From contig VUYV01000148.1 of NCBI GenBank assembly GCA_008711295.1, positions 1,095,277-1,159,276 of the forward strand: a stretch of DNA of 64,000 nucleotides, read 5' to 3'. This DNA is from Anarhynchus alexandrinus (taxonomy: Eukaryota; Chordata; Aves; Charadriiformes; Charadriidae). Numbering within the stretch: position 1 is the first letter of the stretch; each line of letters starts with the position of its first letter. A program made the position numbers and the translations under genes. This document shows, piece after piece, positions 34,641 through 46,111 of this stretch. The notes below the pieces were generated by a model. The model worked only from the letters and a program-made list of their open reading frames with translations, ran no database searches and was not told where the DNA came from.

Positions 34641-37600
34641 GTAAGAGCCCTCTGGTACTGTTCATCTGATAAGGGCCAGTTATGGTAGCATGCACACGTA
34701 CTGCTCAGGTGACAAAGAAATCAGGATTTCTTTGTTGGAGTATTTATGGATATCCAGTTTAGTTTCCATTAGTAGCTGAATGATTGAATAAAACTGAGTC
34801 TCTTGAATTTTACTTCAGTAGCTTGGGGCCATTACTCAGAATTTCCATCCATGTTTGGGTTTGACAAATACAAGTAAGTGGTGTTCTGGTACTGAGGCAT
34901 CTTAAGGTGTGATACTAAGGTTAGACATCTTAAGGTGATACTAAGATTTTAGGCCTGCTGTAAACCTAATGTAAATATAGAATCACTGTTTTGTCAGTGT
35001 ATAGTATAATAGTGTAGTGTCGTATAAAGGAACCAGTAGAGTAGTAACTAACTGCAAGTCCCAAGGTTGGCCTGAGACTTCTTGCCCTTTTTTTGTGTTT
35101 GTGTGTATGGAAGGGGGAGGGAAGGTTTTTTTGTTTTGTATTTTCTTTCCCCAAAACAGCCAAGAGGAGGCATTCATGCTTTTAATGAATAGCTGATATT
35201 AAAGCTGAGTGATTACTGCTGTTTCAGATTTCCAAATAAAATTAGAACATTCACTGATTACACCCAGAAGCCAGCCAAGGTATTCAGGTTGTTAACCCTT
35301 GAACCTCACTGTCTTGTAGCAACAGGCCAGGAAGGAAGTGTTTGTCGGACCAAGTTATGTCACAGTGGCAGAGGTTGTATGCTATGTCTTCTAGAAGTTG
35401 TAACCCTTTTGGCCTGAACGTGTCTGCAAAGGACTAGAGGCTCATTTCTGATGATGTGATTGCTTTTGCAGTTTCCAGAAGTTGTTCCGCTGAACGTAGG
35501 AGGCATGTATTTTACAACAAGACTGTCAACACTGAGACGTTATGAGGACACAATGTTGGCGGCTATGTTCAGCGGAAGACACTATATTCCAACAGATGCT
35601 GAAGGCAGATACTTTATTGACAGAGATGGAACCTACTTTGGGTAGGTACAGTGTCCTCAGTAGTATACTTTAAAAGTTGTTACTGAAGAAAATTATTTTT
35701 AAAGAAAAATAAGTTTTAACGTTTTTTCCCTTCTAGTTAAGTCATATTCCTGTAGGAGGTAAATGTGACTGACTGGCATCCACACCTTCAAAACATTTCA
35801 GGAGAAGAGTATACTGCAATTAAAAAACTATTTGTTTTATTCTTAAGGGCTTAAGTTTTACAATGGGAAAAGAAAAGCAAGTAATGTTTTGAATTTGTGC
35901 ATTGTCTGCTCTAGAGTATCTCCTTTCAAGGTATCAAGTTGTTTTTGTGTTTTAAAAAGGAATGTATTTGGCATTGCTTTTCATAGGAAGCTCTTTTGTA
36001 CAACACTTTTTTAATTGATATTATAGTATTTATGATAAAGAGGGAATGGAAGGAATGCATCTAGGTTTCTTAAACTGTTTCAAGTATGATGTTTTCAGTG
36101 TTTAAGCAGGATATAATGTAACTGGTAAAAAAGCATAAGCCTCAAAGAATTAGTTTTTTTAAATTATTTTTGCTGGTAGTGCCGTATTCCTTCATCTTCA
36201 GGATTCCTTCTTCTGTGTTTAGCTTTTGTTTTATTTTTAATTAAACTAATCATGATCTTACTAATAATCTGTTTGAAGTGGTGTGAGATTGCTAGAAAAG
36301 GTAAGCAGTATTCCTGGGTTAAAGTTCATGGGTTAAGGTCTTTGCAGTTTAACTTATATTTCTTGTTTCTCCTCTGTAGACATTTCCTTAATCTCTTCAA
36401 CAGATTGAATTATTATTATTATTCAACAGATTGAATTATTTTCAAAGCGCATTTGGATTGTACTATAATCTGGGACAGAAATAGATTAAGCCACTATATT
36501 TATTGGAAAATAATTGTTTCTTTACATTTGGCAATTTGGAAGTGCCTGCCACTTTGTTGGAAAATCAGTTCATTTGTGATGTTATCAGTGTTAATTCAAA
36601 ATATAGCTAGAACAGAGAGCCAAGTTAGCATGTGCTGTATTTGTTGACATTCTAATGAAGATTGCAGTAATGCTTGTTTTATTTGACATGGTCAATAATA
36701 GTTTTGTTGGTTAATGCTTATAAAGTGATTTCATTCCCTGTTAAAAATCTTGTCAATTAACTGTTTCAGAACTACAAGGAAATGTTCTCTCTCTCTCGAA
36801 CTATTATTATTACTATTATTATTATTATTATTATTACCGCTACTACTACTACAAGTGTATATGGCCCTGATCCTGCAAAGAGAACACCTGTTTTGCAAAC
36901 AGACTATGCATTCAGGTAGAATCCTGGTTCTGTGTGGGATAAAATGTCCATGCATGTGATCCTCCAGGAAAATGGAAACAATTATTTTGTCACAGACCTA
37001 AATTTGAAATACAGTGACTACAATCTCTTTCCCATGAAATACTGTCCCCTCTTGTGTTTTAGGTGGTTACTCCACCTTGAACTTTTTGTTTAAAATACAG
37101 TGGGGGGTTTTGAGTGAGTTTTGACATTAACAGAGGCAAAATGTGAAGTGATGACTTGGAAACTTGAACGTGGCAAATGCCTTTAAAAACATATGTTGGA
37201 AATATGATTCACAGTTATTTCAATTACTGTCTAAACATAAGGATTTCTATCTCAATAGAATAAATAACGAATATCTAGTGCTTTCTCTCTTTTCCCACCT
37301 GCAGCAGTTCTGGTGGAAAATTGTTTCTTAATAGTATTTTTCCCCTTTTTTTAGAGACATACTTAACTTTCTACGATCTGGTGACCTGCCACCAAGAGAT
37401 CGAGTGAGGTCAGTTTACAAGGAAGCACAGTATTATTCCATAGGACCATTGCTAGACAATCTAGAGGATATCCAGCCTCTTAAAGGAGAAAAAGTTAGAC
37501 AAGCTTTCCTGGGCCTAATGCCATATTACAAAGGTAAATAAACAAAGTAGTATCGACTGTTTCTTCTAGTGTGGTTCAAGTATTAAACATGATGCTTTCA

Positions 37601-38430
37601 GGTCTGCTTTCGACTTTCAAACTGATTTCATTGTATTTGAAAAGTTTATGTACCTTTCATGCTCTTAAGATCTTTGAGGTCTCCATGTCAGATTTGTTCC
37701 TGCAGCATCCAAGGATGTGGATTTTTATGCTGTCTTAAAAGGGAGCAAGATCTAGGCCACAACATGCAAGGCTTATTATTAAATGAGAAGGTTTTTCTGC
37801 CTCTACATTTGTTCTGTCAGGACCAGCAATTGAGTAAATTTGGGCATATAGTAAAGACAGCAAGTCACGAGATAACCGAGATTGATTTAATTACTATATA
37901 TCTAGCTACATGCAGCTACCTATTACTGCTAATATTACGTTAAGAATAACTTATTAAACACTAACTAAAATAGTATGTTTCACATTAAATAATTGCATTT
38001 GTTTTCTTTCACTAGGTGCTTCATTGTTATTTTCAACTTTTTTTTTTTTTTAGATCATTTGGAACGGATAATCGAAATAGCAAAGCTTAGAGCTATGCAA
38101 AGAAAAGCGAGGTTTGCAAAATTGAAGGTCTGTGTCTTCAAAGAAGAGATGCCCATCACTCCCTACGAATGCCCACATTTCAATTCTTTACGTTTTGAAA
38201 GGAGTGAAAGTGAGACAAAGCTGTTTGAACATCATTGCGAAGTGGATGTGTCTTTTGGCCCCTGGGAGGCTGTAGCTGATGTATATGATCTTCTGCACTG
38301 TATTGTGACAGACCTGTCTGATAGAGGGATAACTGTGGATCATCAGTGTATTGGGGTGTGTGATAAACACCTGATAAATCACTATTACTGCAAGCGTCCT
38401 ATCTATGAATTCAAGATTACTTGGTGGTGA
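34497..38430 (+). CDS. KCTD7: KCTD7, BTB/POZ potassium-channel tetramerisation-domain protein (complete, 4 exons, 289 aa)
   Basis: KCTD7 is a cytosolic BTB protein that binds cullin-3 as a substrate adaptor. Mutations in people cause progressive myoclonic epilepsy and a form of neuronal ceroid lipofuscinosis. The CDS is join(34497-34640, 35472-35641, 37355-37533, 38054-38430), 289 codons plus TGA, the same length I recall for human. The N-terminus MVVVTGQNK and an acidic patch MSSSDAEDDF (18-27) lead into the BTB fold from about residue 51 (VVPLNVGG ... TTRLSTLR ... YFIDRDG ... LRSGDLP ... YKEAQYYSIG). The conserved C-terminal half ends HYYCKRPIYEFKITWW. Exon phases are 0, 2 and 1, and all junctions restore frame. 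A strong splice donor overlaps the stop codon (see findings). Other KCTD family members are excluded by near-identity along the whole length. Confidence 0.97.
34898..34945. repeat. Imperfect tandem duplication, about 20 bp
   Basis: CATCTTAAGGTGTGATACTA and CATCTTAAGGTGATACTAAG occur 28 bp apart, differing by a TG insertion. Located in KCTD7 intron 1. Confidence 0.75.
35472..35641 (+). CDS. KCTD7: KCTD7 exon 2: codons 49-105, first part of BTB
   Basis: Acceptor TGCTTTTGCAG and donor TTTGG|GTAGGT. 170 nt, ending in phase 2 (Gly105 split GG|A). Encodes FPEVVPLNVGG through RDGTYFG. Confidence 0.95.
36396..36440. repeat. Exact 19-bp direct repeat pair
   Basis: TTCAACAGATTGAATTATT occurs at 36396-36414 and again at 36422-36440, separated by ATTATTA. 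It looks like a replication-slippage duplication seeded by the ATT triplets. Confidence 0.9.
36801..36851. repeat. ATT/ACT trinucleotide microsatellite
   Basis: A run of ATT units with single-base interruptions, followed by four ACT units after a CCG. It creates spurious poly-Leu and poly-Asn reading frames on the two strands, which I do not treat as genes. Confidence 0.95.
37355..37533 (+). CDS. KCTD7: KCTD7 exon 3: codons 105-165, end of BTB
   Basis: Acceptor CCCCTTTTTTTAG and donor AAAG|GTAAAT. 179 nt. Encodes DILNFLRSGDLPP through LGLMPYYK, ending in phase 1 (Asp165 split G|AT). Confidence 0.95.
38054..38430 (+). CDS. KCTD7: KCTD7 exon 4: codons 165-289 and stop
   Basis: The acceptor follows an uninterrupted T tract ending TTTAG at 38053. 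Encodes DHLERIIEIAKLRA through YEFKITWW, with TGA at 38428-38430. The stop sits inside TTGGTG|GTGAGT, itself a near-perfect 5' splice site. Confidence 0.95.
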
Positions 38431-41400
38431 GTTATTTTGTCCAGAACGGTGCAGGGGATAAAAGGACTTCTAGACGACAATTGCTTTTAATATTTTTGCA
38501 ACGTGTCTCTGGAAACGCATTGCTGCTAACACATATTGGAATCAGTCTGCTGAAATGTTGGCTAACGCTTAGCTGCTCAGCAAAAGGGAACCTGTTACAG
38601 AGGTTGAAAAACCTCTGAAACCTTGAAAAACCAGCCTGAAACAAGACTGTTGGCTCAGGTACCTTAACGAGGCACAAAACAAAATCACCTCATGGAAATT
38701 ATGGAGAGGAGCATCTAATATCTTTTAAAAGGTGCCACCTACCTTGTGGCTTTAGTATCTGAAAAATGGATATTGCAGATCTCACCTGCATTATTACAAG
38801 CCGGGGTGCTAATAATGCTGACGTAACGTGGTTGAATTTTACCCACTTAGAAATGTTTTAGTCACTACTTAAACTAACCACTTTATAAAATTGAGTAACA
38901 CCCAGCACAGAGATTCTGGAAATGTAATTTTGATGTAATAGATAATTTAAAAAAAAATAGGAGTATTCCCTATATATTATTAATTGTTGTCACGATTAAG
39001 CTATATTTCTTTTTTAATTAAGAATTTGCATTGTGAATTATAATATTATATTTCAATTATTTCCATTGTTATAAAAAGGAATAGCAGATTTGGAATATAT
39101 TCCTTAATGCTTTTAGGAATAATAACTGTTCATGGAAGACTTGTGCCTGTTTTTAGCCTTAGAAATCCTAAATGTTTACAGTATCTACAAAAAAGAAGCT
39201 CAATAGAATCAGGTCATTTACAAAGGCTTTTGGTAAATGAGAAAACCCTATATGTACGTTCCTATTAGCAGAAGTAAGAGGAATATTTAATGTATATTAT
39301 TTTATTACTAACTCTTTTTACATTCTGTGATATTAAACTTTGTTCTAGAGTTAGATTCAAATGATGATACTAGACAAGTGCTTCCTTCACCTCACCTTCT
39401 TCAGACAATTAAGTCTCATTTTTAACATTCTTATTGACCTTTCCTGGTGTAATCTCAGGAAAAAAAAATTTCAGTCTTCATATTCAAATATTTCTCCAAT
39501 TATAAAGCAGTATATCTGGGTAGTGAATTTCTTTCCACACTGAAAGAGGCAGCCATTGCAGACTCATATTCTTTTAAGAAGGTAATTGTTGGACTTCTGA
39601 CATTCACATCCTGAAGTTTAATTACTTTATGTCCAAAACAGAAGGATAGATCTAAACAACTGAAGATATTACTGTTTGTGAGGTACAGAAAACTCAAGTA
39701 TTTTTCATAAAGACCCCACTTGAAGTTCCCTCAAATAACTTTAAGGAGAGAGGGAAAGTAAATGTTTGGATATTGCATTCCATTGGATTACTTAATCCAA
39801 GAATATTGCTTAATTAAACTTTTGACCAAAACAAGAAACGCGTTAATTGCAATGATCAAAATTCTCAGCTACCTGAGGTAATTTTCAGAATAATTCCAAG
39901 AACTTCATGATCAAATTATCTTGACAAAAAGAGGCAAATTGTTTGAATTGTCATACTTTTATGTATTTAATTTAGGAATTTTTAGTAAATTGTCTCTCTG
40001 AGGTGGGGACATATAGATCTAATGATCTCTTTTCAAATGTTTACTTATGGAGGATCATTGTCAAGTGCTGAGTTTCAAGTCCAGAGCTTAAAATTCTGTG
40101 CATTTGGATCTTATTTTAAGTTATTTTAAATTGTTTTCTTAAATATTGACCTTTGTATTACACAAAGTTGTTCTACTTGTGTTTGACAACCCAAAACTAA
40201 GTCAAACTGAGACTAGGAAATATCCCTAAATTGAGAGGAAGCTTGCATGGTTTCTTCGCTACTCTGCTGGCTTCATTTTTTTTTTCCAGGGAATCTTAAA
40301 CTGCAATCTACAATTTCTAATAAAATTATATAAGATCTTAAAGCTGAGGCTTACAAAGTTTTGGCTGCTTGTACACTTCAGGCAGTTAAATTAAAGATTT
40401 TCAGCACCAGTTTATTTAGAGACTACAATGAGAATTGCAGTTTTATTGGGTTATTCGGTGTTTCTTTGCCACTTCCCATATCCGTATTTATATGGGACAT
40501 AACTCTGGTTTGAATTTCAGCACTACTTGCAGAAATGAACACAGTCTGATTGAACAGTATGTTTTTTGGTTTGGCTTTAAGAATTTTCCTGCTGTTATTC
40601 TAGAGAAATTATGATGACAAAATTCCTGTTTCGATCATGTTTGCTGTTTCTTAATATGCACACACTGGTATTTTATAACTCGTTCCTGTTTGTTGCTTAA
40701 ATAAGTAAGGAAGACTACCTAACCAAAATGATAAAAATTAAAATCTTGGTCTGTATCAGTTGCATCTTAATTGACGCTTTCATCCTTCAAATCCTCCAGA
40801 AGAGAGCAAACATTAAGTGCAATATCGAAAAAGAAAACACGGATTTGAGCCAACATGCTTTCATTAAACAGATACATTCTGTGTTGTGATTTGTGCAAGT
40901 TAACAATATTGTTATTGACTACACTTGTTCTAAGCAGTCTTTGTTTACAATGATTTAGATGATATTGCCTAATACGTATTCATTTTTTGACAGAAACAGA
41001 AGAGTTGTGCAGGCGGATGTCAGGGGAGTATAATCTAATAACTGGTTTATATAACATTATTGACTTATCTTTTTCTTGGCGTATAGCGTAATTTTTGAAA
41101 TTCTGCGTTTGCAACAAAAATGTGAGTAGCTGATCTACTAAATCCATGTTTAAGATGATTGATGTTTTTGTATATCATGAATGCTTTATAATTGTCTAAT
41201 TAAACTAAATGCCTCTGTAATACTGTATTTTTTTCTTTACTTTAGGACTTTTCTTTGTATCTGGCTAGGCCAGAGGTTTGCTAGAGCATATTTACCTGTT
41301 TCTCTGTGCTTCTTCGACTTAGGTTTTTTTGCCACTTTATCACCTACTTTGCTACTTTTCGACCCCCACACTCCCAAATATCCTGTGTTGGTGAGCTGAC

Positions 41401-44400
41401 AAATTGCCCATGCAGTCAGGGGTCTCAGGTCATCAGTATAATGTTGCTATGAATACCATGTTTCCAGTTCATTAAAAGGACAATGCACGTCAGCCCATTT
41501 AGCGCATTCAAAAGGAAGGAAGGACATTTATTATTTCATGTTGTGGGACAAGACACATGCCATTTTTGGTTCCAAATTGGTATACAGGAACACGTGTTAG
41601 AAACAACTCTCTTTTTTTTTTTTTCCTAAATAAGACATCTCAAATATTTTCAAAGCACAGATTGCATAGCTGGATTCCAGTGATGCAGTGATTACTCTTT
41701 TTTTTATGAATACCTGGGGGGAACAGAGGGACAGTTAAGGGATATTTATTTCAAAAGTAGAATTGTTAAGGGCTTTTTTTTAGGTTGCTGTATGTCTGAA
41801 CAAAAACATAACAAGACTAATCTTTTTAACATCCCCTCTATGTATGCATAGTCTAGTAGTTTTTAACAGGGAGCAAAGGGAGGTCTTACTATCGGGTCTC
41901 ATTAAGTGATTTGGCCAGTTTCATGGCACACTTACACACTGGATATCAGTTTTACACCGGTAAAATAGGAAGGATACCTACTCGTCTTTATAAAGCAGTC
42001 AAAAATGACATGAAAATATATTTATGTGCAGCATCCACTTAATGACTGTTGATTTCAAGAGTTCAAAAAAAATTTTAAAATAGCATAACTTTTCAACTTG
42101 GTGCAGGCTTCTTAAATTGAATCCCACAATACTCTACATAGTAATCAGAAATACTCATTGCTGAACCTCCATCCTCCTTGGAGGAAAGTGAAGGTGCTGG
42201 CATCTTTGATCTGGGAAGTCTTGGAGCCATTAGTGGATTCGCGCTTGTCCTTGTGGTGCGTGGTTGTTTTTTTTTCTAATACTCCTGGGTTATAATTTTT
42301 TTAAAGCTGATTTTAGCCCAAATTTATAATGAGGGATCAGTTTCTGCACTGATGAAGGTGTTGGGTTCTTTGGTTTGTTTTGAAGGTTTACAGGTCTTAG
42401 CAATAGCACAAGCAGTAAGTTATTGCAGCAGAAAGTTCTGCGTCCCCCCCTTTTGATGGATTTTTCTTAAGTTTTAGGAAGTCTTTCTGGGAGGCACCTC
42501 ATGATGTAATGCATGCAAATACCTGAATTTGTTAATGTGGCTATTTGAGGTTTTGTTGTTGTTGTTCAGTTGTGTAATGCTCTCCTGAAACTAGCATGAG
42601 AGTTAAGGGGTGAGTTAAACATTGGTTTTCTGATAAGGCTGCTTATGCCTTAGATATCCCCATTTTGTAAAGTCACTGATCCCAGAGGGGTTCAGTACAT
42701 GAAAAAGTAATGGCTGTTATAGTTAGAGGAAAATCAAGACTCTTCCTTGATTTGCAACAATGAAGAGAATCGGTACTTTTTAATCCAATTGCAATCTCCA
42801 TTCTTCTGCTCCGCTTAGATGCCTGTGGCTTCAGCAGTGAAACTAAGTAGTCATAGGGCTGGGTCTGGCTAGCACAAGTCCTTGAAGGCAAATGTCAAAG
42901 ACTTCTGTCACATGAGAAATGTTCTGATTTGCATAAGCACGTAATCTGGCCTTCACCACAGTGATGGTTAAATTTCCAGCAAACACTGAAGGATGTTGAT
43001 ATTTTAAACTGTTCAAAGCTATAGCTTTGTTAAACCCTAATCTGTTTTGTGCCAGCCTGTTCCAATGTATGGACTGTGAAAGACAGAGAGGTTGGCCGGT
43101 TCTTTTATTTATGGTTCTTGGTTATATCTGTGTTTTCCTAGTGAAATCTGAAGCCAAGTGAGGTTGCAGATCGCTGTCCCGCAGAACTGAATACAGCCTG
43201 TGCATTGAGCGTGTGCTGTTTTTTGCAAAAATGAAAGCGGGAGGGAATTAGTTCTGCAGTGTATTTCCCCAGGGACAATCCTCACCCGCTCTGAAGGAAG
43301 ACTTTGGTGAGATCCTGACCCGCACTCCCCCACATCTGCGTTTGTTAGATGAAGTGTAAGAGGCATAAGGAGAGGAGGTGTCTAGCCTGAAGATTCACAG
43401 GGAGATAATGACTCTGACTGGATTCCCCCTTGGTCCTCGCCCATCTCTCTAACCTTTAAGATATACAACTCTACATGCAGAAAATGTTTCACTTCTCTTT
43501 GCTGCGCCCTCAAATTAGCCTGCAAGGTGAATACTTAGCCTGTTTTAAACTAAAGGGATTATTTTAATATTACTATATGGTGACCAATAGTTGCTAAAGA
43601 ATCAGTGAAAATCTTATTACTGACAAAAATACCTGAATATATGAATTTAAAAAACTTATTTATAGCATAATAACTTTATTTTCACTCTTCTGATTCTAAA
43701 GACTGTTAAAAAATGTAAACTCTTCCTTTAAGGGCTTACATCCATTTCATAGTTATATGTATTCAGGCTAAGCACCTGTATTTTGGGGTTTGAGGGCCTT
43801 GTTTACTGCTTGCTGTGAGCTGACGGATAAGTGCATGATGTCTCATCTGTTTGCTTTTTAAAAAAAAAAAAAATTAACGATATAATGAAAAGTCATGATA
43901 TTCTAGCTTCATTTGGCATTTGCAACCCCTGGGAACTTTCCTTCCCGACTTCATTCTCACTGCTCATTCTTGTTTATAGATGACCTGGGACAGGTGACAT
44001 GATGAGGACGATGATGGAAGTGCCAACAGGGAAAGTCTCATGTCAGAGACTTTGTTTGCATTGCAGAGTGTTCTTTCCGTTTTATTTCAACTCCTGTGCA
44101 GGGTGAGGCAGAGGAACATCCGTCGCCATTCACGGGAGGTCAGGTGGAGGATCCAGGCTGCGTGGGAGCCCAGCTAACCTCGACTGCGCATCCGTTTTCT
44201 GTGTAAGTTCGTTGTATTGCGATGTATCGAGTTAAGTGAGTGGGAAAATCCAGTGGCTGTGGATTGCGCTGGGAAGAGCAGCAGTGATGGGTGAGGTGGC
44301 TGCAGGGTCACACTACTTGAATTTCAGCGTCACTGTACAGAGAGGTCTGAGGGCCTTTATACCACAGATGAGGCGTTGCCTCGCTCATTCCTGCATGGCA

Positions 44401-45215
44401 AAGCAGAGTCATCACGTTTGGGGTGCAACTGTCCGGCAGGTAAGACAAGATTTCAGAGCAAGGGATGCGGAAAGATGGTCTCTTAACTCATCATACATCT
44501 CTGGGACATGATATTTCTTTCACTTTCTTCATTTAACAACAGCTTTACTCTGGACAATTTATAGACCCCACTGGCTTTAAGTTACAACTGGTGTTGCTGA
44601 ACCCTGGAGCTGTATTGATCTCTTTCGTTATAAATGGTTATAAATGTTTTCAGGTTGTTCAGTCACAGCAGAGAGGACCCAGCGTAGTTCTGAGTTTGGA
44701 GCTATGGAAACATAATTGCATTTAACAAACAGAGAAAACCTCCAGTCTTTCATTATCTTTGTGCAAATAAGCTAGATTTCAGAGGGTAATTTGTTGTGTT
44801 ATTATCTTCTGTATATAGTCCTCTAACTGGAAATTGCTTTCCAGAACAGCAGTTCTTACTGGTTTTACTTACACAGGCTTAGTATAAGTTTACCTACACT
44901 TTCACTGTGACTTTTATAAATGGATTTTGGTTTTGCTGAATTATAAATTGTATGTGTCTATGCATTGTAACCCGTAATGCCTTTGAAAATCCAGCCTGGA
45001 TGCTAACGATCAGGGTTTGGAATTCTCCAAATGTGTTTTAAGTAAGTTGATGTGTGATGTTTAACACTGTGGGTACTGTAGTGGATTATTTCTTACTATG
45101 TATTGCTTTTCAGTTCAGGTAATATATAGTCTATGTTTTTTATTTAAAGTACATAGAACACAAATGTGGATATAAAGTTTGTGTTGTGCAATAAAAGTAT
45201 GTTGTACTGAAAATT
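38431..45215 (+). other. KCTD7: Probable long KCTD7 3'UTR
   Basis: AT-rich, no convincing coding frame, same strand as the preceding stop. Two candidate poly(A) signals stand out: AATAAA at 40319-40324 and AATAAA at 45190-45195, the latter followed by a GT-rich stretch (TGTTGTACTG ... TTGTTGGGGTCTGG). If the distal site is used, the UTR is about 6.8 kb and ends roughly 0.5 kb before the RABGEF1 CpG island. Part of this interval may instead be intergenic. Confidence 0.4.
45190..45195 (+). terminator. KCTD7: Candidate distal KCTD7 polyadenylation signal
   Basis: GTGCAATAAAAGT with a GT-rich downstream element within 40 nt. It is the last canonical signal before the RABGEF1 promoter. No transcript evidence is available here. 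Confidence 0.4.
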
Positions 45216-45730
45216 GTTGGGGTCTGGCTAATCTGGTCTGCAGCCGCTGCAGTCCCCCTCCTCACATTCCCCCTGACTGGAGTTTGCTTTGTACGGCTGC
45301 AAATGAAAATTAAGACACCAGTCTCTGTCCCGGCCTTCATTTAACGGCACCAACTGCTAAATCGTGCACCGTCACTTCCTTAACAGATGGCACAGACGCA
45401 GCATCCGCAGTCTTCTGGGGGACACGGGCTGGTCCTGCGTCGTTTCAGTTCTGCTTCCTTCCCTCCCGAAGCAGCCCAGAGAGGGGCCGTGGCTGAACCT
45501 GCTTGTGCGATGCTCAGCGAGAAAGTGAACTTTCCGGATTTGCTTCGCTGGCTGCGTTCGGAAGTATTTCCCCCTCGTTTCCGAAGGAACTAAAATACCA
45601 TTTTCCTGGCTGTCCCTTCATCTCGCTTTCACAGCTGGATGTCTGTGTTGAGCTGTGGGGGGGAGGGGGGGGAAGAGACTGACACCATCCCACGACAGCC
45701 CTGTGTGACGGAGAAGGGAAAGAGGAGTTT
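45215..45730. other. KCTD7-RABGEF1 spacer
   Basis: GC content rises gradually toward the RABGEF1 CpG island. The open frame at 45387-45593 has no start context, domain or splice support. Nothing else recognised. Confidence 0.5.
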
Positions 45731-45989
45731 CCCCGGCAGTAGCCGTTTCTCTTTCCGCTGCAGCCGCCGCGGCGCTGATGTGAGCTGCCCGAGGGGCGCA
45801 GGCCCGGGTGCGCGGCGAGGCCCGCGCTGCTGGGAGCGGCGCCGTGCCTCCGGGGCAGGGAGGGCACGGGCGGACCGGCGGAGGGACCCCCGGGCCCGGC
45901 CCTACCCAGGGGCCCTGGGCCGCCATGGCCGCCGCCTCCTCCCCCGACCAGCCCCGCGCTTCCTTCCGGAAGGGGCACCGCCCCCGGAA

Positions 45990-46111
45990 GTGACGACACG
46001 CCCTTCCGCCGCCGCCGCGGAGGGGAGGAAGCGCCGGGCCGCCGTGAGGGGAGCGGAGCGCCGAGTCAAGCGGAGCGGAGCGGCGGCCGCCCCCGCCGTC
46101 AGGGGCAACCG
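45990..46111 (+). other. RABGEF1: RABGEF1 5'UTR exon (5' edge approximate)
   Basis: The exon end is set by the donor AACCG|GTGAGC at 46112. The start is guessed from the ETS sites. It would splice to the acceptor at 56569. The reading frame matching the RABGEF1 ATG is open back to 45639, so translation could in principle begin upstream, but the family start is the downstream Met. Confidence 0.55.

Larger units (their letters stand above)
35642..37354 (+). other. KCTD7: KCTD7 intron 2
   Basis: AT-rich. Holds an exact 19-bp repeat pair (36396-36414, 36422-36440) around an ATT run, and a trinucleotide microsatellite at 36801-36851. No exon recognised. Confidence 0.85.

Noticed and set aside
36731..36959. 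Poly-Leu (+) and poly-Asn (-) open frames
   Set aside because: Direct translation of the ATT microsatellite.
45387..45593. 68-residue frame between KCTD7 and RABGEF1
   Set aside because: No homology recognised and no splice context. It lies in the GC gradient before the CpG island.
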